Notes: a model not told the origin generated them from the letters alone. A stretch of 39,132 bases of DNA from Candidatus Desulfovibrio gallistercoris (GCA_019118745.1 DWYJ01000065.1:1-39132); one strand, 5' to 3'. Shown: positions 1-8,458, counted from the stretch's first letter. Program-made: numbers and translations.

Positions 1-1100
1 TCGCGGAAGTCGTCGATCAGGTGGTGGGTGAACTTCAGGCCGGTCAGCTTGAAGAAGCTTTCCCAGCCGATGCGTTCGGCCCAGTCGCCCAGACGTTCGT
101 ACTTGTTGGCGTTGGCGGCGTAGACTTCGACGATGTGCTTCACCGTCTTGGTCAGGCTGGGCCAACGGGGAGGTTCGTTGGGGATGTAACCCACGACGAC
201 CTTGGAGAACTTGGGCATGCTGATGCGGTTGGACACCTTGCCGCCCACCATGATGGCGATGCCGTCGCCTTCGTGGTCGGCGATGGGCAGGGCGGGGCAC
301 ATGGTGTAGCAGTTGCCGCAGTACATGCAGCGGTCCTGCTTGATGGCGATGGAGTTCACCTTCTTGCCGTCATGTTCGACCTTGGTGGGACGGACGGCAG
401 CGGTGGGACAGGCGGCCACGGCCAGCGGGATCTCGCACAGCTGGTCGGCCCATTCGTGGTCGATCATGGGCGGTTTGCGGTGGATGCCCACCAGGCCGAT
501 GTCGGAGCAGTGCACGGCGCCGCACATGTTGATGCAGCAGGCCAGGGAGATGCGCACGGGCGCGGGCAGGCGCATGTTCTTGAAGTCCTCGAACATGGCG
601 TCCATGACGCATTTCACGGGGCCGGAAGCGTCGGTGGCGGGGGTGTGGCAGTGCACCCAGCCCTGGGTGTGCACCATGTTGCTGATACCGGCGCCGGTGC
701 CGCCCACGGGAAACTTGAAGGAACCGCCGTCGAACTTGCGGCTGTTGAGCTCGTCGCGCAGGGCCTTCATGGTGTCTTCGTCTTCCACCATGAACTCGAT
801 GTTGCTGCGGGTGGTCCAGCGCAGGTAACCGCCGCAGTACTTGTCGGCGATGTCGCACAGTTCGCGGATGTGGGTGATGGACATGGTGCGGGTGCCGCCC
901 ACGCGGACGGTGTACACCTTGTCGCCGCCCTCGGCCACGTGCATCAGCACGCCGGGCTCGAGGATCTCGTGATACAGCCACTTGCCGAAATTCTTTTTGA
1001 TGACCGGCGGGAAGAACTCATCATACTTGCGGGGACCGATATCGGTGATGCGCCCTTCCATGGGCTTGGCCGGATTGTAGCCGGAAGAAATAAAAGCCAT
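1..1100 (-). CDS. dsrB: Dissimilatory sulfite reductase beta subunit, 3' end cut by the window
   Basis: DsrB pairs with DsrA in the cytoplasmic alpha2beta2 siroheme enzyme that reduces sulfite with DsrC in sulfate respiration. 366 codons are visible; the family is about 381 long, so roughly 15 C-terminal residues lie beyond position 1. The siroheme/[4Fe-4S] region reads [14 protein letters not shown], placing C188, C189 and C193 where Desulfovibrio DsrB has them. A ferredoxin-type insert follows ([12 protein letters not shown]). The start ATG at 1100 has a clear AAGGGAG ribosome site and lies 17 bases after the dsrA stop, so the two are surely one operon. The truncation is due to the window, not the gene. 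A dsrD gene would normally follow but is out of view. Confidence 0.97.
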   Translation of the reverse strand, partial: MAFISSGYNPAKPMEGRITDIGPRKYDEFFPPVIKKNFGKWLYHEILEPGVLMHVAEGGDKVYTVRVGGTRTMSITHIRELCDIADKYCGGYLRWTTRSNIEFMVEDEDTMKALRDELNSRKFDGGSFKFPVGGTGAGISNMVHTQGWVHCHTPATDASGPVKCVMDAMFEDFKNMRLPAPVRISLACCINMCGAVHCSDIGLVGIHRKPPMIDHEWADQLCEIPLAVAACPTAAVRPTKVEHDGKKVNSIAIKQDRCMYCGNCYTMCPALPIADHEGDGIAIMVGGKVSNRISMPKFSKVVVGYIPNEPPRWPSLTKTVKHIVEVYAANANKYERLGDWAERIGWESFFKLTGLKFTHHLIDDFR

Positions 1101-1117
1101 GGTCTTTCTCCCTTACA

Positions 1118-2431
1118 CTAGCGTTGATGGCGTTTGCGGAATTCGGCCAGGTCGCGGTTCCAGCCGCCGGGCACTTCCTCTTCCTTGAAGAAGATGTACG
1201 GGTTGGAGCGGGGAGCCGTGACGTGGTACGGAGCGGCCTCGGTGTCGGTGACTTCGAGCAGCTTCTGGAAGGAAAGACGCTTCATGGTCTCGCCCACGCG
1301 TTCGCGGTTCTTGCCTTCTTCCATCCACCAGTCCCAGATTTTTTCGATGACTTCCTTGATCTCGGTATACGGCGCTTCACAGGAGATGAAGGGCACCAGC
1401 AGCGAGCCCATCTGGGCGCCGTCCACCACGGGGGCCTTGGCGCCCACCAGGATGCTGGCGCCGCGTTCGTCACCGATGTGCAGGGCGCGGGGCATGGTGT
1501 TGATGCAGTGCATGCAGCGCACGCAGTCGGCGGTCTTGATGGAGAGCTTGGAGCCGTCCCAGCTCATGCACTTGGAGGGGCAGAGGTCGATGACTTCCTT
1601 CTGGATGTCGAACTTGCCCCAGTCGCGGCCGGAGTGCGCGCCGGCGTTGGGCGCGAATTCACCGTCCACATAGGCTTTGACGGCGTCCTGATCGATCTTG
1701 ATGTCGTCTTTCCAGGTGCCGACCACGGCGAAGTCGGAACGGGCCATGGCGCAGACGCAGCCGTTGGGGCAGCCGTCGAACTTGAACTTGAATTTGTAGG
1801 GGAAGGCCGGGCGGTGCAGCTCGTCCTGATAGTCCATGGTGAGCTGGTAGCACATGTCCTGCGTGTTGTAGCAGGCGTATTCGCAGCGGGATTGACCGAG
1901 GCAGGCGGCCGGGGTGCGCAGGTTGGAGCCGGAGCCGCCGAGGTCGTTACGCAGGTTGTGGGTCAGCTCGTGGAAGATCTCTTCCAGCTGCGGGGTCTGG
2001 GTGCCGAGCAGCACGATATCGCCGGTGGAGCCGTGCATGTTGGTCAGACCGGAGCCGCGCAGGTCCCAGATGTCGCACAGGCCGCGGAGGAATTCCGTAT
2101 TGTAGTATTTGCCGGAAGGCTGGGCCACACGGATGGTGTGGAAGTGGGCCACGCCGGGGAATTTTTCGGGCTGGTCGCAGTAGCGGCCGATGACGCCGCC
2201 GCCGTAGCCGAACACGCCCACAATGCCGCCGTGCTTCCAGTGGGTCTCCTTTTCTTCATAGGAGAGCTCAAGGACGCCGAGCAGATCTTCCGGGGCGTCC
2301 ACCGGGATCTGGTAGTCCAGATTATCGGGATTGGCCGCACGGTGCGCCGCTTCCTGCTTGATGTCGGACACGAAGCTCGGCCAGGGGCCGCTTTCCAGCT
2401 GGTCCAGAAGGGGAGTTGCGTGTTTTGCCAT
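1118..2431 (-). CDS. dsrA: Dissimilatory sulfite reductase alpha subunit
   Basis: Catalytic partner of DsrB in sulfite reduction, cytoplasmic. The protein is 437 residues, the normal length. The siroheme-[4Fe-4S] ligands are the C-X5-C pair C177/C183 and the C-X3-C pair C221/C225, the same numbering as in Desulfovibrio vulgaris. The inserted ferredoxin domain has C284, C303, C306 and C309 (CVRCMHC). The start ATG at 2431 follows GGAGG at good spacing, and the N terminus MAKHATPLLDQLESGPWPSF is typical. dsrA is the first gene of the operon; a 338-bp control region separates it from two regulator-like genes reading the same way. Nothing is missing or broken. Confidence 0.98.
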   Translation of the reverse strand: MAKHATPLLDQLESGPWPSFVSDIKQEAAHRAANPDNLDYQIPVDAPEDLLGVLELSYEEKETHWKHGGIVGVFGYGGGVIGRYCDQPEKFPGVAHFHTIRVAQPSGKYYNTEFLRGLCDIWDLRGSGLTNMHGSTGDIVLLGTQTPQLEEIFHELTHNLRNDLGGSGSNLRTPAACLGQSRCEYACYNTQDMCYQLTMDYQDELHRPAFPYKFKFKFDGCPNGCVCAMARSDFAVVGTWKDDIKIDQDAVKAYVDGEFAPNAGAHSGRDWGKFDIQKEVIDLCPSKCMSWDGSKLSIKTADCVRCMHCINTMPRALHIGDERGASILVGAKAPVVDGAQMGSLLVPFISCEAPYTEIKEVIEKIWDWWMEEGKNRERVGETMKRLSFQKLLEVTDTEAAPYHVTAPRSNPYIFFKEEEVPGGWNRDLAEFRKRHQR

Positions 2432-2769
2432 TGCCGTACCTCCACATTAATGACAACGATTTTTCGTTAAACACTTGCTGGCGCTTGCCAGTACCGGCAT
2501 GTGCCGCTGGTGGAGCAATAGTAGCAACGTAAAATCATTTTCTCAATACTCTTCATGGAAAAAAGTAAATACTCGACATGGATAAGAGTGTGTAACGCGC
2601 CTGTCTCGTCGTGATGTACGGCAAATGTCGATGGTCGATGTGTACTTAGCAACGAAATTTAGTTGTAAATAATATCAAAAAAGCGCAAGAAAAGGCATAA
2701 ATAGGACATTTACAACTTTTTTTCGTTTTTTTTGAGGGGCAGGAAAGGCGGAGTCAGGCGAACGGAGAA
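2432..2769 (-). other. AT-rich dsrAB control region and long leader
   Basis: No convincing gene lies in these 338 bases. The composition drops sharply against the GC-rich flanks. Reading the minus strand toward dsrA there are two A-tracts (plus-strand T runs 2717-2723 and 2726-2733), a promoter-like block near 2669-2717, then a leader of about 230 bases. The leader contains small dyads, such as CTGGC/GCCAG near 2474-2490 and AACGA/TCGTT at 2455-2468, the last close to the dsrA ribosome site. A 61-codon open frame inside has no ribosome site and looks random. A long leader leaves room for post-transcriptional control; that is inference. Confidence 0.6.
2661..2717 (-). promoter_or_regulatory. 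Likely dsrA promoter bracketed by a perfect inverted repeat
   Basis: AGTTGTAAAT at 2661-2670 and ATTTACAACT at 2708-2717 are perfect 10-bp inverted arms 37 bases apart. Between and overlapping them, on the minus strand, is a good -10 hexamer TATTAT (2669-2674); the matching -35 is weak. So one arm overlaps the -10 and the other sits upstream of the -35. This geometry suits a dimeric or looping regulator. The arms do not match the Rex or HcpR consensus I know. The dyad is seen directly; its role as operator is inference. Confidence 0.5.
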
Positions 2770-3591
2770 TCAATTTTGGTGCAATAAATACACGACATCC
2801 TGCGCCGACGGCGACAGGGGCAGGCAGCGGCCGTGGCGGCGCAACCAGGCCAGCATGACGCGGCGGGATGCGCCGCCCGCATCCGGCAGCAGCAGGAGCG
2901 GGCCGGGCCCGCCGTGCCGGACAAGATGGGCGAGAAAGGCGGGGATGGCTTGCGGGGCCGTGCGGCGGTCAGGCATGCCGCAAAAGACCGCCGTGCCGCG
3001 CGGCGCAAGGGCCACCAGCCAGCAGCCGTCCAGGGCGGGGCGATGGGCCGCCGCGGGGAGGGGATACGGCAGGCAGCGCAGGAGGAAGAGCGGCGGTACG
3101 GGCTGGACCTGCCGGAAGTGACCGCCGCGCAGGAGCCGGGCGCAATCCTGCCGGAGGCGGGCGAGCGCCTCGCGCCGCTCCGGCGGCAGCGTCAGCCCCC
3201 ATTGCTGGAAAAGACGCTGCACCGTCCAGCGGGAGGGACATATGCCGCATTGGGCCTGCACGGTGGCGGTCAGGCTGTCCCGCGTCCAGAGGAGCGGACC
3301 GGTTCCGTCCGGACAGGAGGGCAGGTTCTCCATGACGAAGCGGGCCAGATCGCCGTCCATGCCCCGCTCGATGGTCCGGCTTGCGGGCCGCCCTTTGCGG
3401 CCGCCGTGCAGAGCCGTCGTGCCGCCGTCCCGAAAGGCCTTCATCCAGGCCGCCACCGTGGAGCGGCTGACGCCGAAGACCGCCGCCGCTTCGGTCTGGT
3501 TCAGCTCTCCGACCGTGATGGCCTCCACAGCCTTGCGGCGCATGAGGTACAGGGTCTCCGGCGAAAGGCGGCGTGCGTCACGCCCCGGCAT
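2770..3591 (-). CDS. IS630-type transposase-derived DNA-binding protein, catalytic triad lost
   Basis: 273 residues with the order of an IS630-family transposase. A homeodomain-like HTH covers about residues 20-55, with a basic GRKGRP linker. A winged helix follows at about 100-135 (LWTRDSLTATV...RWTVQRLFQQWGL). A DDE-like remnant occupies 165-273. In that remnant the LAPRGT strand and the block LLLLPDAGG (D237, aligned with the second catalytic Asp) are recognisable. The first D is not found, and the SPELNP-E block reads SPSAQDVV, so the final Glu is gone. No IS ends were found. The start ATG at 3591 has GGAGG upstream and overlaps the preceding regulator gene by 14 bases, so both are co-expressed. 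It probably keeps DNA binding but not transposition; a decaying transposase is the alternative. Confidence 0.7.
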   Translation of the reverse strand: MPGRDARRLSPETLYLMRRKAVEAITVGELNQTEAAAVFGVSRSTVAAWMKAFRDGGTTALHGGRKGRPASRTIERGMDGDLARFVMENLPSCPDGTGPLLWTRDSLTATVQAQCGICPSRWTVQRLFQQWGLTLPPERREALARLRQDCARLLRGGHFRQVQPVPPLFLLRCLPYPLPAAAHRPALDGCWLVALAPRGTAVFCGMPDRRTAPQAIPAFLAHLVRHGGPGPLLLLPDAGGASRRVMLAWLRRHGRCLPLSPSAQDVVYLLHQN

Positions 3592-5218
3592 GGCTGCCGT
3601 CCTCCATGCCGCACGTACGGCGGGAGATGCCGTATTTTTTCAGCCGGGAGCAGAAGGTCGTGGGGCTGATGCCCAGCAGGGCGGCCGCGCCGTCCGGGCC
3701 GTAGATCTTGCGGCCGCAATGCTCCAGCGCGCGGATCAGATTGTCCCGGGCAAGGGCGACCATTTCCCTTTCCGTATAGACCCGCCCCGCTGCTTCCGGC
3801 GGCAGGGCTCCAGCGCGCAGGCTCGCGGCAAGCTGCCCGGCGTCGAGGCGGCCGTCAGGCGCGGTGATGAGGGCCCGCAACAGGATATTGCGCAGTTCCC
3901 GGACATTGCCGGGCCAGTCGTATGCCTGCAGGACGGGCAGGACATCCGGGGGCAGCGTCGAAGCGGGGCGGTGCAGCTGCGCGGCAAAGGCGGACAGGAA
4001 GTGCCCGGCCAGCAGGGGGATGTCCTCCTTGCGCTCCCGCAGGGGAGGCACGTCCAGCGCAAGGACATTGAGCTGGTAATACAGATCCTCCCGAAAGCTT
4101 CCCTGCCGTACCTGCTGGAAAAGATCCGCATGCGTCGCGGCCAGGAAGCGGGTGCGCACCGGGCGGCGTGTCCGGTCGCCGGGCCGCAGGAACGAGCCCG
4201 AATGGATGATGCCCAGCAGCTTGCCCTGCACTTCCAGCGGGATGTCGTTGACGTTCTGGAGGAGGAGCGTGCCGTGCTCCGCGGCTTCAAGAAAGCCCAC
4301 ATGCACCGCGTCGCCCTGACGTTCTCCCAGGAATTCCCGTTCGAACTGCGCCGGAGAGATGGCGGCGCAGTCCACCTTGACCAGCGGGCCGCCCGCCACG
4401 GCGCTCTGACGGTGCAGTTCGGCGGCCACCGCGCCCTTGCCCGTGCCCACCTCGCCGGTGATCAGGACGGGCGCCGCCGTGAAGGCCACACGGCGGATGC
4501 TCTCCCAGAGCGCGCGGATGGCCGGGCTCTCGCCCACAAGCTCGGGGCCGGGGGCGGCGCTGTCCCGCTGCAGATAGGTATTCTCGATCTCCAGACGTCG
4601 TTTGAGGCGCGTCAGCTCTTCGAACTGCTGGGCATTGGCCAGCGAGACGGCAAGATAATCCGCGATGAGCCGCAGCCTGTCCAGCGCCAGACCGTCGTGG
4701 CGGCTGCGGCTGAACAGAGCCAGCACGCCGAGCACCTCCCCCTTGTGGGTCAGCGGCTGGCCGAGGAAGGTGCTGATGCCCTCGCGCGCGATCCACGCGG
4801 GATCGCTCACCCACGGCATGTCCGGGGAGACGGCATCCACATGGAAAGCCTCGCCGGAAGCCGCGATGAGCCCCACCTTGCCGCGCCCCAGCGGGAAGCG
4901 CTGATGCCTGCCGTCCAGCGCCGTCCAGGTCTCGCCGCTGACGCGGGACTGGCCGTACCCGGCCGCAAGGCGCAGGCAGCGGCGGTGCTCCGGGCAGTCG
5001 TAGAAATGGCGGCAGGTCGCGCAGCGCTGGGGATCCGCCTGCTCCATGAGCCAGATGCGGCAGAGCGCCGTGTCGTGCAGGCGGCCCAGATGATCCGTGA
5101 CCAGGGAAAAGAGCTGGTCGAGGCTGTGGCACTGGGCCATCCGCAAAAGGAGCCCGTGGACGGCGGCCAGATCCTGGAGGCTGGTCTCTTCGGACGGTTG
5201 AACGGTGATTTCCTGCAT
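3578..5218 (-). CDS. GAF / degenerate AAA+ / Fis-HTH transcriptional regulator
   Basis: 546 residues with the layout of FhlA/NorR-type enhancer-binding proteins: an N-terminal GAF domain (about 15-195), a short coiled linker, an AAA+ domain (about 225-450, with WPGNVREL at 435-442) and a C-terminal Fis-type HTH (about 500-532). Walker A is present (GEVGTGKG, 255-262). Walker B, normally GTLFLDE, reads GTLLLQN (316-322), losing both acidic residues. The GAFTGA sigma-54 loop is absent; that stretch reads ERQGDAVHVG. One of the two usual arginine-finger positions is Gln (Q382; R376 kept). So it should bind DNA but not remodel sigma-54 holoenzyme, as with TyrR. The GAF domain has C66-X2-C69-X5-C75-X5-C81, a possible metal or Fe-S site. 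The start at 5218 has GGAAAG upstream. Confidence 0.85.
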   Translation of the reverse strand: MQEITVQPSEETSLQDLAAVHGLLLRMAQCHSLDQLFSLVTDHLGRLHDTALCRIWLMEQADPQRCATCRHFYDCPEHRRCLRLAAGYGQSRVSGETWTALDGRHQRFPLGRGKVGLIAASGEAFHVDAVSPDMPWVSDPAWIAREGISTFLGQPLTHKGEVLGVLALFSRSRHDGLALDRLRLIADYLAVSLANAQQFEELTRLKRRLEIENTYLQRDSAAPGPELVGESPAIRALWESIRRVAFTAAPVLITGEVGTGKGAVAAELHRQSAVAGGPLVKVDCAAISPAQFEREFLGERQGDAVHVGFLEAAEHGTLLLQNVNDIPLEVQGKLLGIIHSGSFLRPGDRTRRPVRTRFLAATHADLFQQVRQGSFREDLYYQLNVLALDVPPLRERKEDIPLLAGHFLSAFAAQLHRPASTLPPDVLPVLQAYDWPGNVRELRNILLRALITAPDGRLDAGQLAASLRAGALPPEAAGRVYTEREMVALARDNLIRALEHCGRKIYGPDGAAALLGISPTTFCSRLKKYGISRRTCGMEDGSHAGA

Positions 5219-5308
5219 AGGCTTTCCGGGGGACCAAGGGACATGACCGGGACTGCGGCGTTACCCGGACTGCGAGTGGCCCCGGCAAGAGTTTCGAGGG
5301 GAGGGGGC

Positions 5309-5348
5309 GCGGGGGAGGGAGACCTTTGCAAAGGTCCCCCTCCCCCGC
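5309..5348 (-). terminator. G-rich palindrome, probable mutS2 terminator
   Basis: A 40-base near-perfect palindrome with 20-base arms and one mismatch (core GACCTTTG/CAAAGGTC) begins seven bases after the mutS2 stop. It lacks a clean U-tract, so termination is inferred from position and stem strength. It resembles the palindromes at 17261-17310 and 32868-32918 and may be a dispersed repeat. Confidence 0.55.
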
Positions 5349-5354
5349 ATCATC

Positions 5355-7772
5355 TCAGCGCAGCTGGACGATGGTCATGCCGTCGCCGCCGCGGTCTTCC
5401 GGAGCAAGGGCAAAGTGTTCCACGGCCGGGAAGCCGCGCAGGAAGTCGTGGATCTGACGGCGCAGCGCGCCGGTGCCGCGCCCGTGCACCACTTCCAGCT
5501 CATGGAAGCCCGCCAGCAGGGCCTTGTCGAGGAAGCGCTCCACTTCGGCCAGGGCCTGATCCGCACGCATGCCGCGCAGATCGAGCTTGAGCGCGGGGGC
5601 GCTGTCGTCCGTCTGCGCACGCACGGCCCGGCCCACTGCCGAGGGGGCGGCCGCGGGGGTGGCGGTCGCGGGCAGGCGCACGTCCTTTGCCGCGGCCCAG
5701 AGGCTCACGCCGTTGAGGTCGAGGCGCAGGCGGTTGCGGCGCTCGTCGATGTCGGTAATGCGGCCGCGCTTGTTGAAGGCGGTATGCAGCACCTCCTGTC
5801 CCACGCGGAAGATCTCCGCCACGGGCTGCGGGGCGGCGGGGGCTTCCTCCGTCTGCGGGACGGCGGCCAGCGAGGCCCGCAGGCGGGACATCTCCCGCAG
5901 GGCCTGCTTCTGGGTGGCGCGGCCTTCCTTCCAGGCACGCATGAGCTCCTGCGCCTGCGCGCGTACCTCGTCATGCAGGCGCAGGCGTTCCTTCTCGAAT
6001 TTTTCGCGGGCGTGTTCGGCCTCCCGCCGGGCCTTGTCCTGCGCCTTCTTCAGATCGCGCAGTTCTTCCTCACGGCGGGCGGCAAGGTCGTTGAGGCGCT
6101 GGAGCACCTGCCCCGTCTCCTGCCCGTCCTGCAAAAGATACTGTTCCGCCCGGCGCAGGATGCTGTCCGGCAGGCCGTGCTCACGGGCCACGTCCAGCGC
6201 CTGACTGGCCCCCACCTGATCGTAGGCCAGCCGGAAGAGGGGTTTCTTGCTCTGCGGGTCAAAGAGCACCGAAGCCGCCCGCGCGCCTTCGCGGGTGAGG
6301 GCATAGCTCTTGAGGGCCGGGAAGTGCGTGGCCGCGAGGGTGTAGGTCCGCTTTTCCAGCAGTTCGTCCAGCACGGCCTGCGCCAGCGCCGCCCCCTGCG
6401 CCGGGTCGGTGCCCGCGCCGAATTCGTCCAGCAGCACGAGGGCCTCGGCGTCCAGATGCTTCCAGGCCTTGCCCAGATGCTGGATCTGGGCCGTGAAGGT
6501 GGAAACGTTGTCCGCAAGGCTCTGCTCGTCGCCGATGAAGGCGTCCACCCGGCCGAACCACGGCAGATGCGAACCCGCGCCCGCCGGGACGGGCAGGGCG
6601 CTCAACGTCATGGCGGCCATGAGGCCCAGCGTCTTGAGGCAGACGGTCTTGCCGCCCGCATTGCCGCCGGTGATGATGAGCGCGCGCTCGCCGGGCCGCA
6701 GCACGATGTCCAGCGGCCGCACGCGACGCCGGGCCGCCTCGCGGGCTTCGGCCGCGTCGCGGGCGTTGCGCCGCTCGCGCTCCGGCGGCGTCTGGCGGGC
6801 CTCTTCCGCCCGGCCCAGCAGCAGGAGCGGGTGGCGGGCCTCCAGCAGGCAGATGCCCTCGGCCGCCGGGGTCAGGGGCACGCAGCGGCCGTCATAGCTT
6901 TCGGCCAGACGGCGTTTGGCCTGCAGCACGTCCAGCCCGGCCAGCAGGTCGAGGGCGGCCCGTGCGCCGGGCAGCTCGGTCAGCAGCAGGGAGCGCAGAT
7001 AGGCAAGGATCTTCTGTTCTTCCTCGCGCTCTTCCCGCTTGAGTTCCTGGAGGCGGTTGTTGATCTCCACCAGGAACATGGGCTCGAAATAGCAGGTCTC
7101 GCCGGTCTGGGACCAGTCATGGATGATGCCCTGCATGCGTCCCTTGAAATTGGCCTTGAGCGGCAGCACGTAGCGGTCGGACGAGAGGGTCATGAACTCG
7201 TCCTGCAGGTAGGGCAGCATATTGTACTGCACGGCGTAGTCCTTGACCTTGCGCATGCAGCTCTGATGCAGGCGGCGCAGCTCGCTGCGCACCTGATGGA
7301 GTTCCGGCGAGCTCTCGTCGCGGATGTAGCCGTCGTCGGAGAGGCAGCGGTTGAGGGCCGCGGTGAGCTGCACAGGCAGCGGAGAGCGGCGGGCAAAGTC
7401 CAGCAGGTGCGGCCACTGCGTCTCGGCTTCGGGCACGGCGATGGACTCCACGGCGGTCTGCGCCAGACGCAGCACCTCGCGCAGGGCCCAGAAGGCGTCC
7501 GTATCCGGCTGGGCGTGCGGACGCTCCACCGCGCGCAACAGGCCGCTCACGTCCGGGAAGGACGTCAGCATGAAACCGCCGTTGCCCAGCGGGCGGGCCG
7601 CCCAGACGCGGGACTCGTCGAAAAGGCGGGCTTCCTGTGTGACGGCGTCGGCATCGGCAAGAGGGACGATGCGCAGGGCGTGTTCGCGTCCGACGCCGGA
7701 GGTGCAGTGCCCGGCCAGATGGGCGATGACGGCGTCAAATTCCAGAGCGGCAAGGGTTCGCGCGTGAATCAT
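5355..7772 (-). CDS. mutS2: Endonuclease MutS2 with Smr domain
   Basis: MutS2 is a MutS-like ATPase with a C-terminal Smr nuclease domain. It has been linked to suppression of recombination and, in Bacillus, to rescue of collided ribosomes. From the chosen start MIHARTLAALEFD the protein is 805 residues, the usual size. Walker A (GGNAGGKT) is near residue 370, Walker B (LVLLDEFGAGTD) near 445, a long charged coiled coil near 520-610, and the Smr domain fills the last 80 residues with LDLRGM and HGRGTGALR. The frame is open further upstream to 7871, but family alignment favours 7772. That start lacks a good ribosome site, which is the main doubt. The gene stands alone, with a palindrome after its stop. 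Confidence 0.93.
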   Translation of the reverse strand: MIHARTLAALEFDAVIAHLAGHCTSGVGREHALRIVPLADADAVTQEARLFDESRVWAARPLGNGGFMLTSFPDVSGLLRAVERPHAQPDTDAFWALREVLRLAQTAVESIAVPEAETQWPHLLDFARRSPLPVQLTAALNRCLSDDGYIRDESSPELHQVRSELRRLHQSCMRKVKDYAVQYNMLPYLQDEFMTLSSDRYVLPLKANFKGRMQGIIHDWSQTGETCYFEPMFLVEINNRLQELKREEREEEQKILAYLRSLLLTELPGARAALDLLAGLDVLQAKRRLAESYDGRCVPLTPAAEGICLLEARHPLLLLGRAEEARQTPPERERRNARDAAEAREAARRRVRPLDIVLRPGERALIITGGNAGGKTVCLKTLGLMAAMTLSALPVPAGAGSHLPWFGRVDAFIGDEQSLADNVSTFTAQIQHLGKAWKHLDAEALVLLDEFGAGTDPAQGAALAQAVLDELLEKRTYTLAATHFPALKSYALTREGARAASVLFDPQSKKPLFRLAYDQVGASQALDVAREHGLPDSILRRAEQYLLQDGQETGQVLQRLNDLAARREEELRDLKKAQDKARREAEHAREKFEKERLRLHDEVRAQAQELMRAWKEGRATQKQALREMSRLRASLAAVPQTEEAPAAPQPVAEIFRVGQEVLHTAFNKRGRITDIDERRNRLRLDLNGVSLWAAAKDVRLPATATPAAAPSAVGRAVRAQTDDSAPALKLDLRGMRADQALAEVERFLDKALLAGFHELEVVHGRGTGALRRQIHDFLRGFPAVEHFALAPEDRGGDGMTIVQLR

Positions 7773-7889
7773 GGGCAAGGGGGGTGGCCGGGAGGCCGTC
7801 TGAAGGTGAGCGGGATGGCCTCCCCGGGAGCGGGGCAGGCGAAAAACGAAAAAAAGGCCGCGCAGCGGCACGGCCTCCTGTGTCGGGAC

Positions 7890-8348
7890 TTATTGGGGCG
7901 TCAGGCGCTGCTTGACGGCTTCGGAAAGCTGCTTGCCGTCCACGCGGCCCTTGTGCGTGGACATGATGGCCGAGATGACCTTGCCCATGTCGCGGGGCGA
8001 GGCCGCGCCCACGGCGGTGATGGTCTCCTCGATGAGGCGGCCGAGCTCTTCCGCGCTCAGGGGCTGGGGCAGATATTCCTGGATGACGGCCAGTTCCTCG
8101 GCTTCCTTCTGGGCCAGATCGGGACGGTTGGCGGCCGTGTACTGCTCGATGGAGTCCTGGCGCTGCTTGCCTTCCTTGATGATGACGTCCATCATCTCTT
8201 CATCGCTCAGCGTGCCGCCGGGGCGGCGCAGTTCCACCAGCCGGTTCTTGACGGCGGTCTTGAGCAGGCGCAGCACGGACAGACGCACGGCGTCCTTGGC
8301 CTTGTAGGCCTGCACATAGTCTTTATCAATCTGTTCAAACAGGCTCAT
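7890..8348 (-). CDS. yqeY: GatB/YqeY-domain protein
   Basis: 152 residues, the family's normal size (about 148). The domain resembles the C-terminal tRNA-binding tail of GatB, but the stand-alone protein's function is not established. Recognisable blocks are the N-terminal DYVQAYKAKDAVRLSVLRLL, the DIIKEG-like MDVIIKEGKQRQDSIEQY, EYLPQPLS and DMGKVISAIMSTHKGRVDGK. I chose ATG 8348 (MSLFEQIDKD) over the longer open frame because of GAGG seven bases upstream and family alignment. It lies after rpsU with a strong terminator between them, so it is expressed either by readthrough or from its own promoter. Linkage of yqeY and rpsU is common in bacteria. Confidence 0.92.
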   Translation of the reverse strand: MSLFEQIDKDYVQAYKAKDAVRLSVLRLLKTAVKNRLVELRRPGGTLSDEEMMDVIIKEGKQRQDSIEQYTAANRPDLAQKEAEELAVIQEYLPQPLSAEELGRLIEETITAVGAASPRDMGKVISAIMSTHKGRVDGKQLSEAVKQRLTPQ

Positions 8349-8372
8349 GCATAACCTCGCGGGACAGACCCG

Positions 8373-8414
8373 AAAAAAATCAAAAAGCGGGAAGCCCAGA
8401 GCTGGGCCTCCCGC
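8373..8414 (-). terminator. Rho-independent terminator after rpsU
   Basis: On the minus strand a 14-base arm (GCGGGAGGCCCAGC) pairs with its partner (8387-8414, one mismatch), followed by TTTTTGATTTTTTT. A textbook intrinsic terminator between rpsU and yqeY; it probably gives rpsU most of the transcripts. Confidence 0.9.
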
Positions 8415-8458
8415 AAACGGACAGCGTCGCTTGCGCCCGAAAGGACGCGGGCGCGACA

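Noticed and set aside
2470..2500. Possible sigma-54 promoter (TGGC...) upstream of dsrA
   Set aside because: The sequence TGGCAAGCGCCAGCAAG does not give the TGGCAC-N5-TTGC spacing, and the neighbouring regulator lacks the sigma-54 loop anyway.
2467..2652. 61-codon frame inside the dsrA leader
   Set aside because: No ribosome site, no family resemblance and it lies in an AT-rich control region.
2661..2717. Rex or HcpR operator at the inverted repeat
   Set aside because: The arms are 37 bases apart and the half-site AGTTGTAAAT does not match either consensus well enough.
5415..8354. A 979-codon open frame on the plus strand opposite mutS2 and yqeY
   Set aside because: Antisense shadow; no recognisable domain and no ribosome site.
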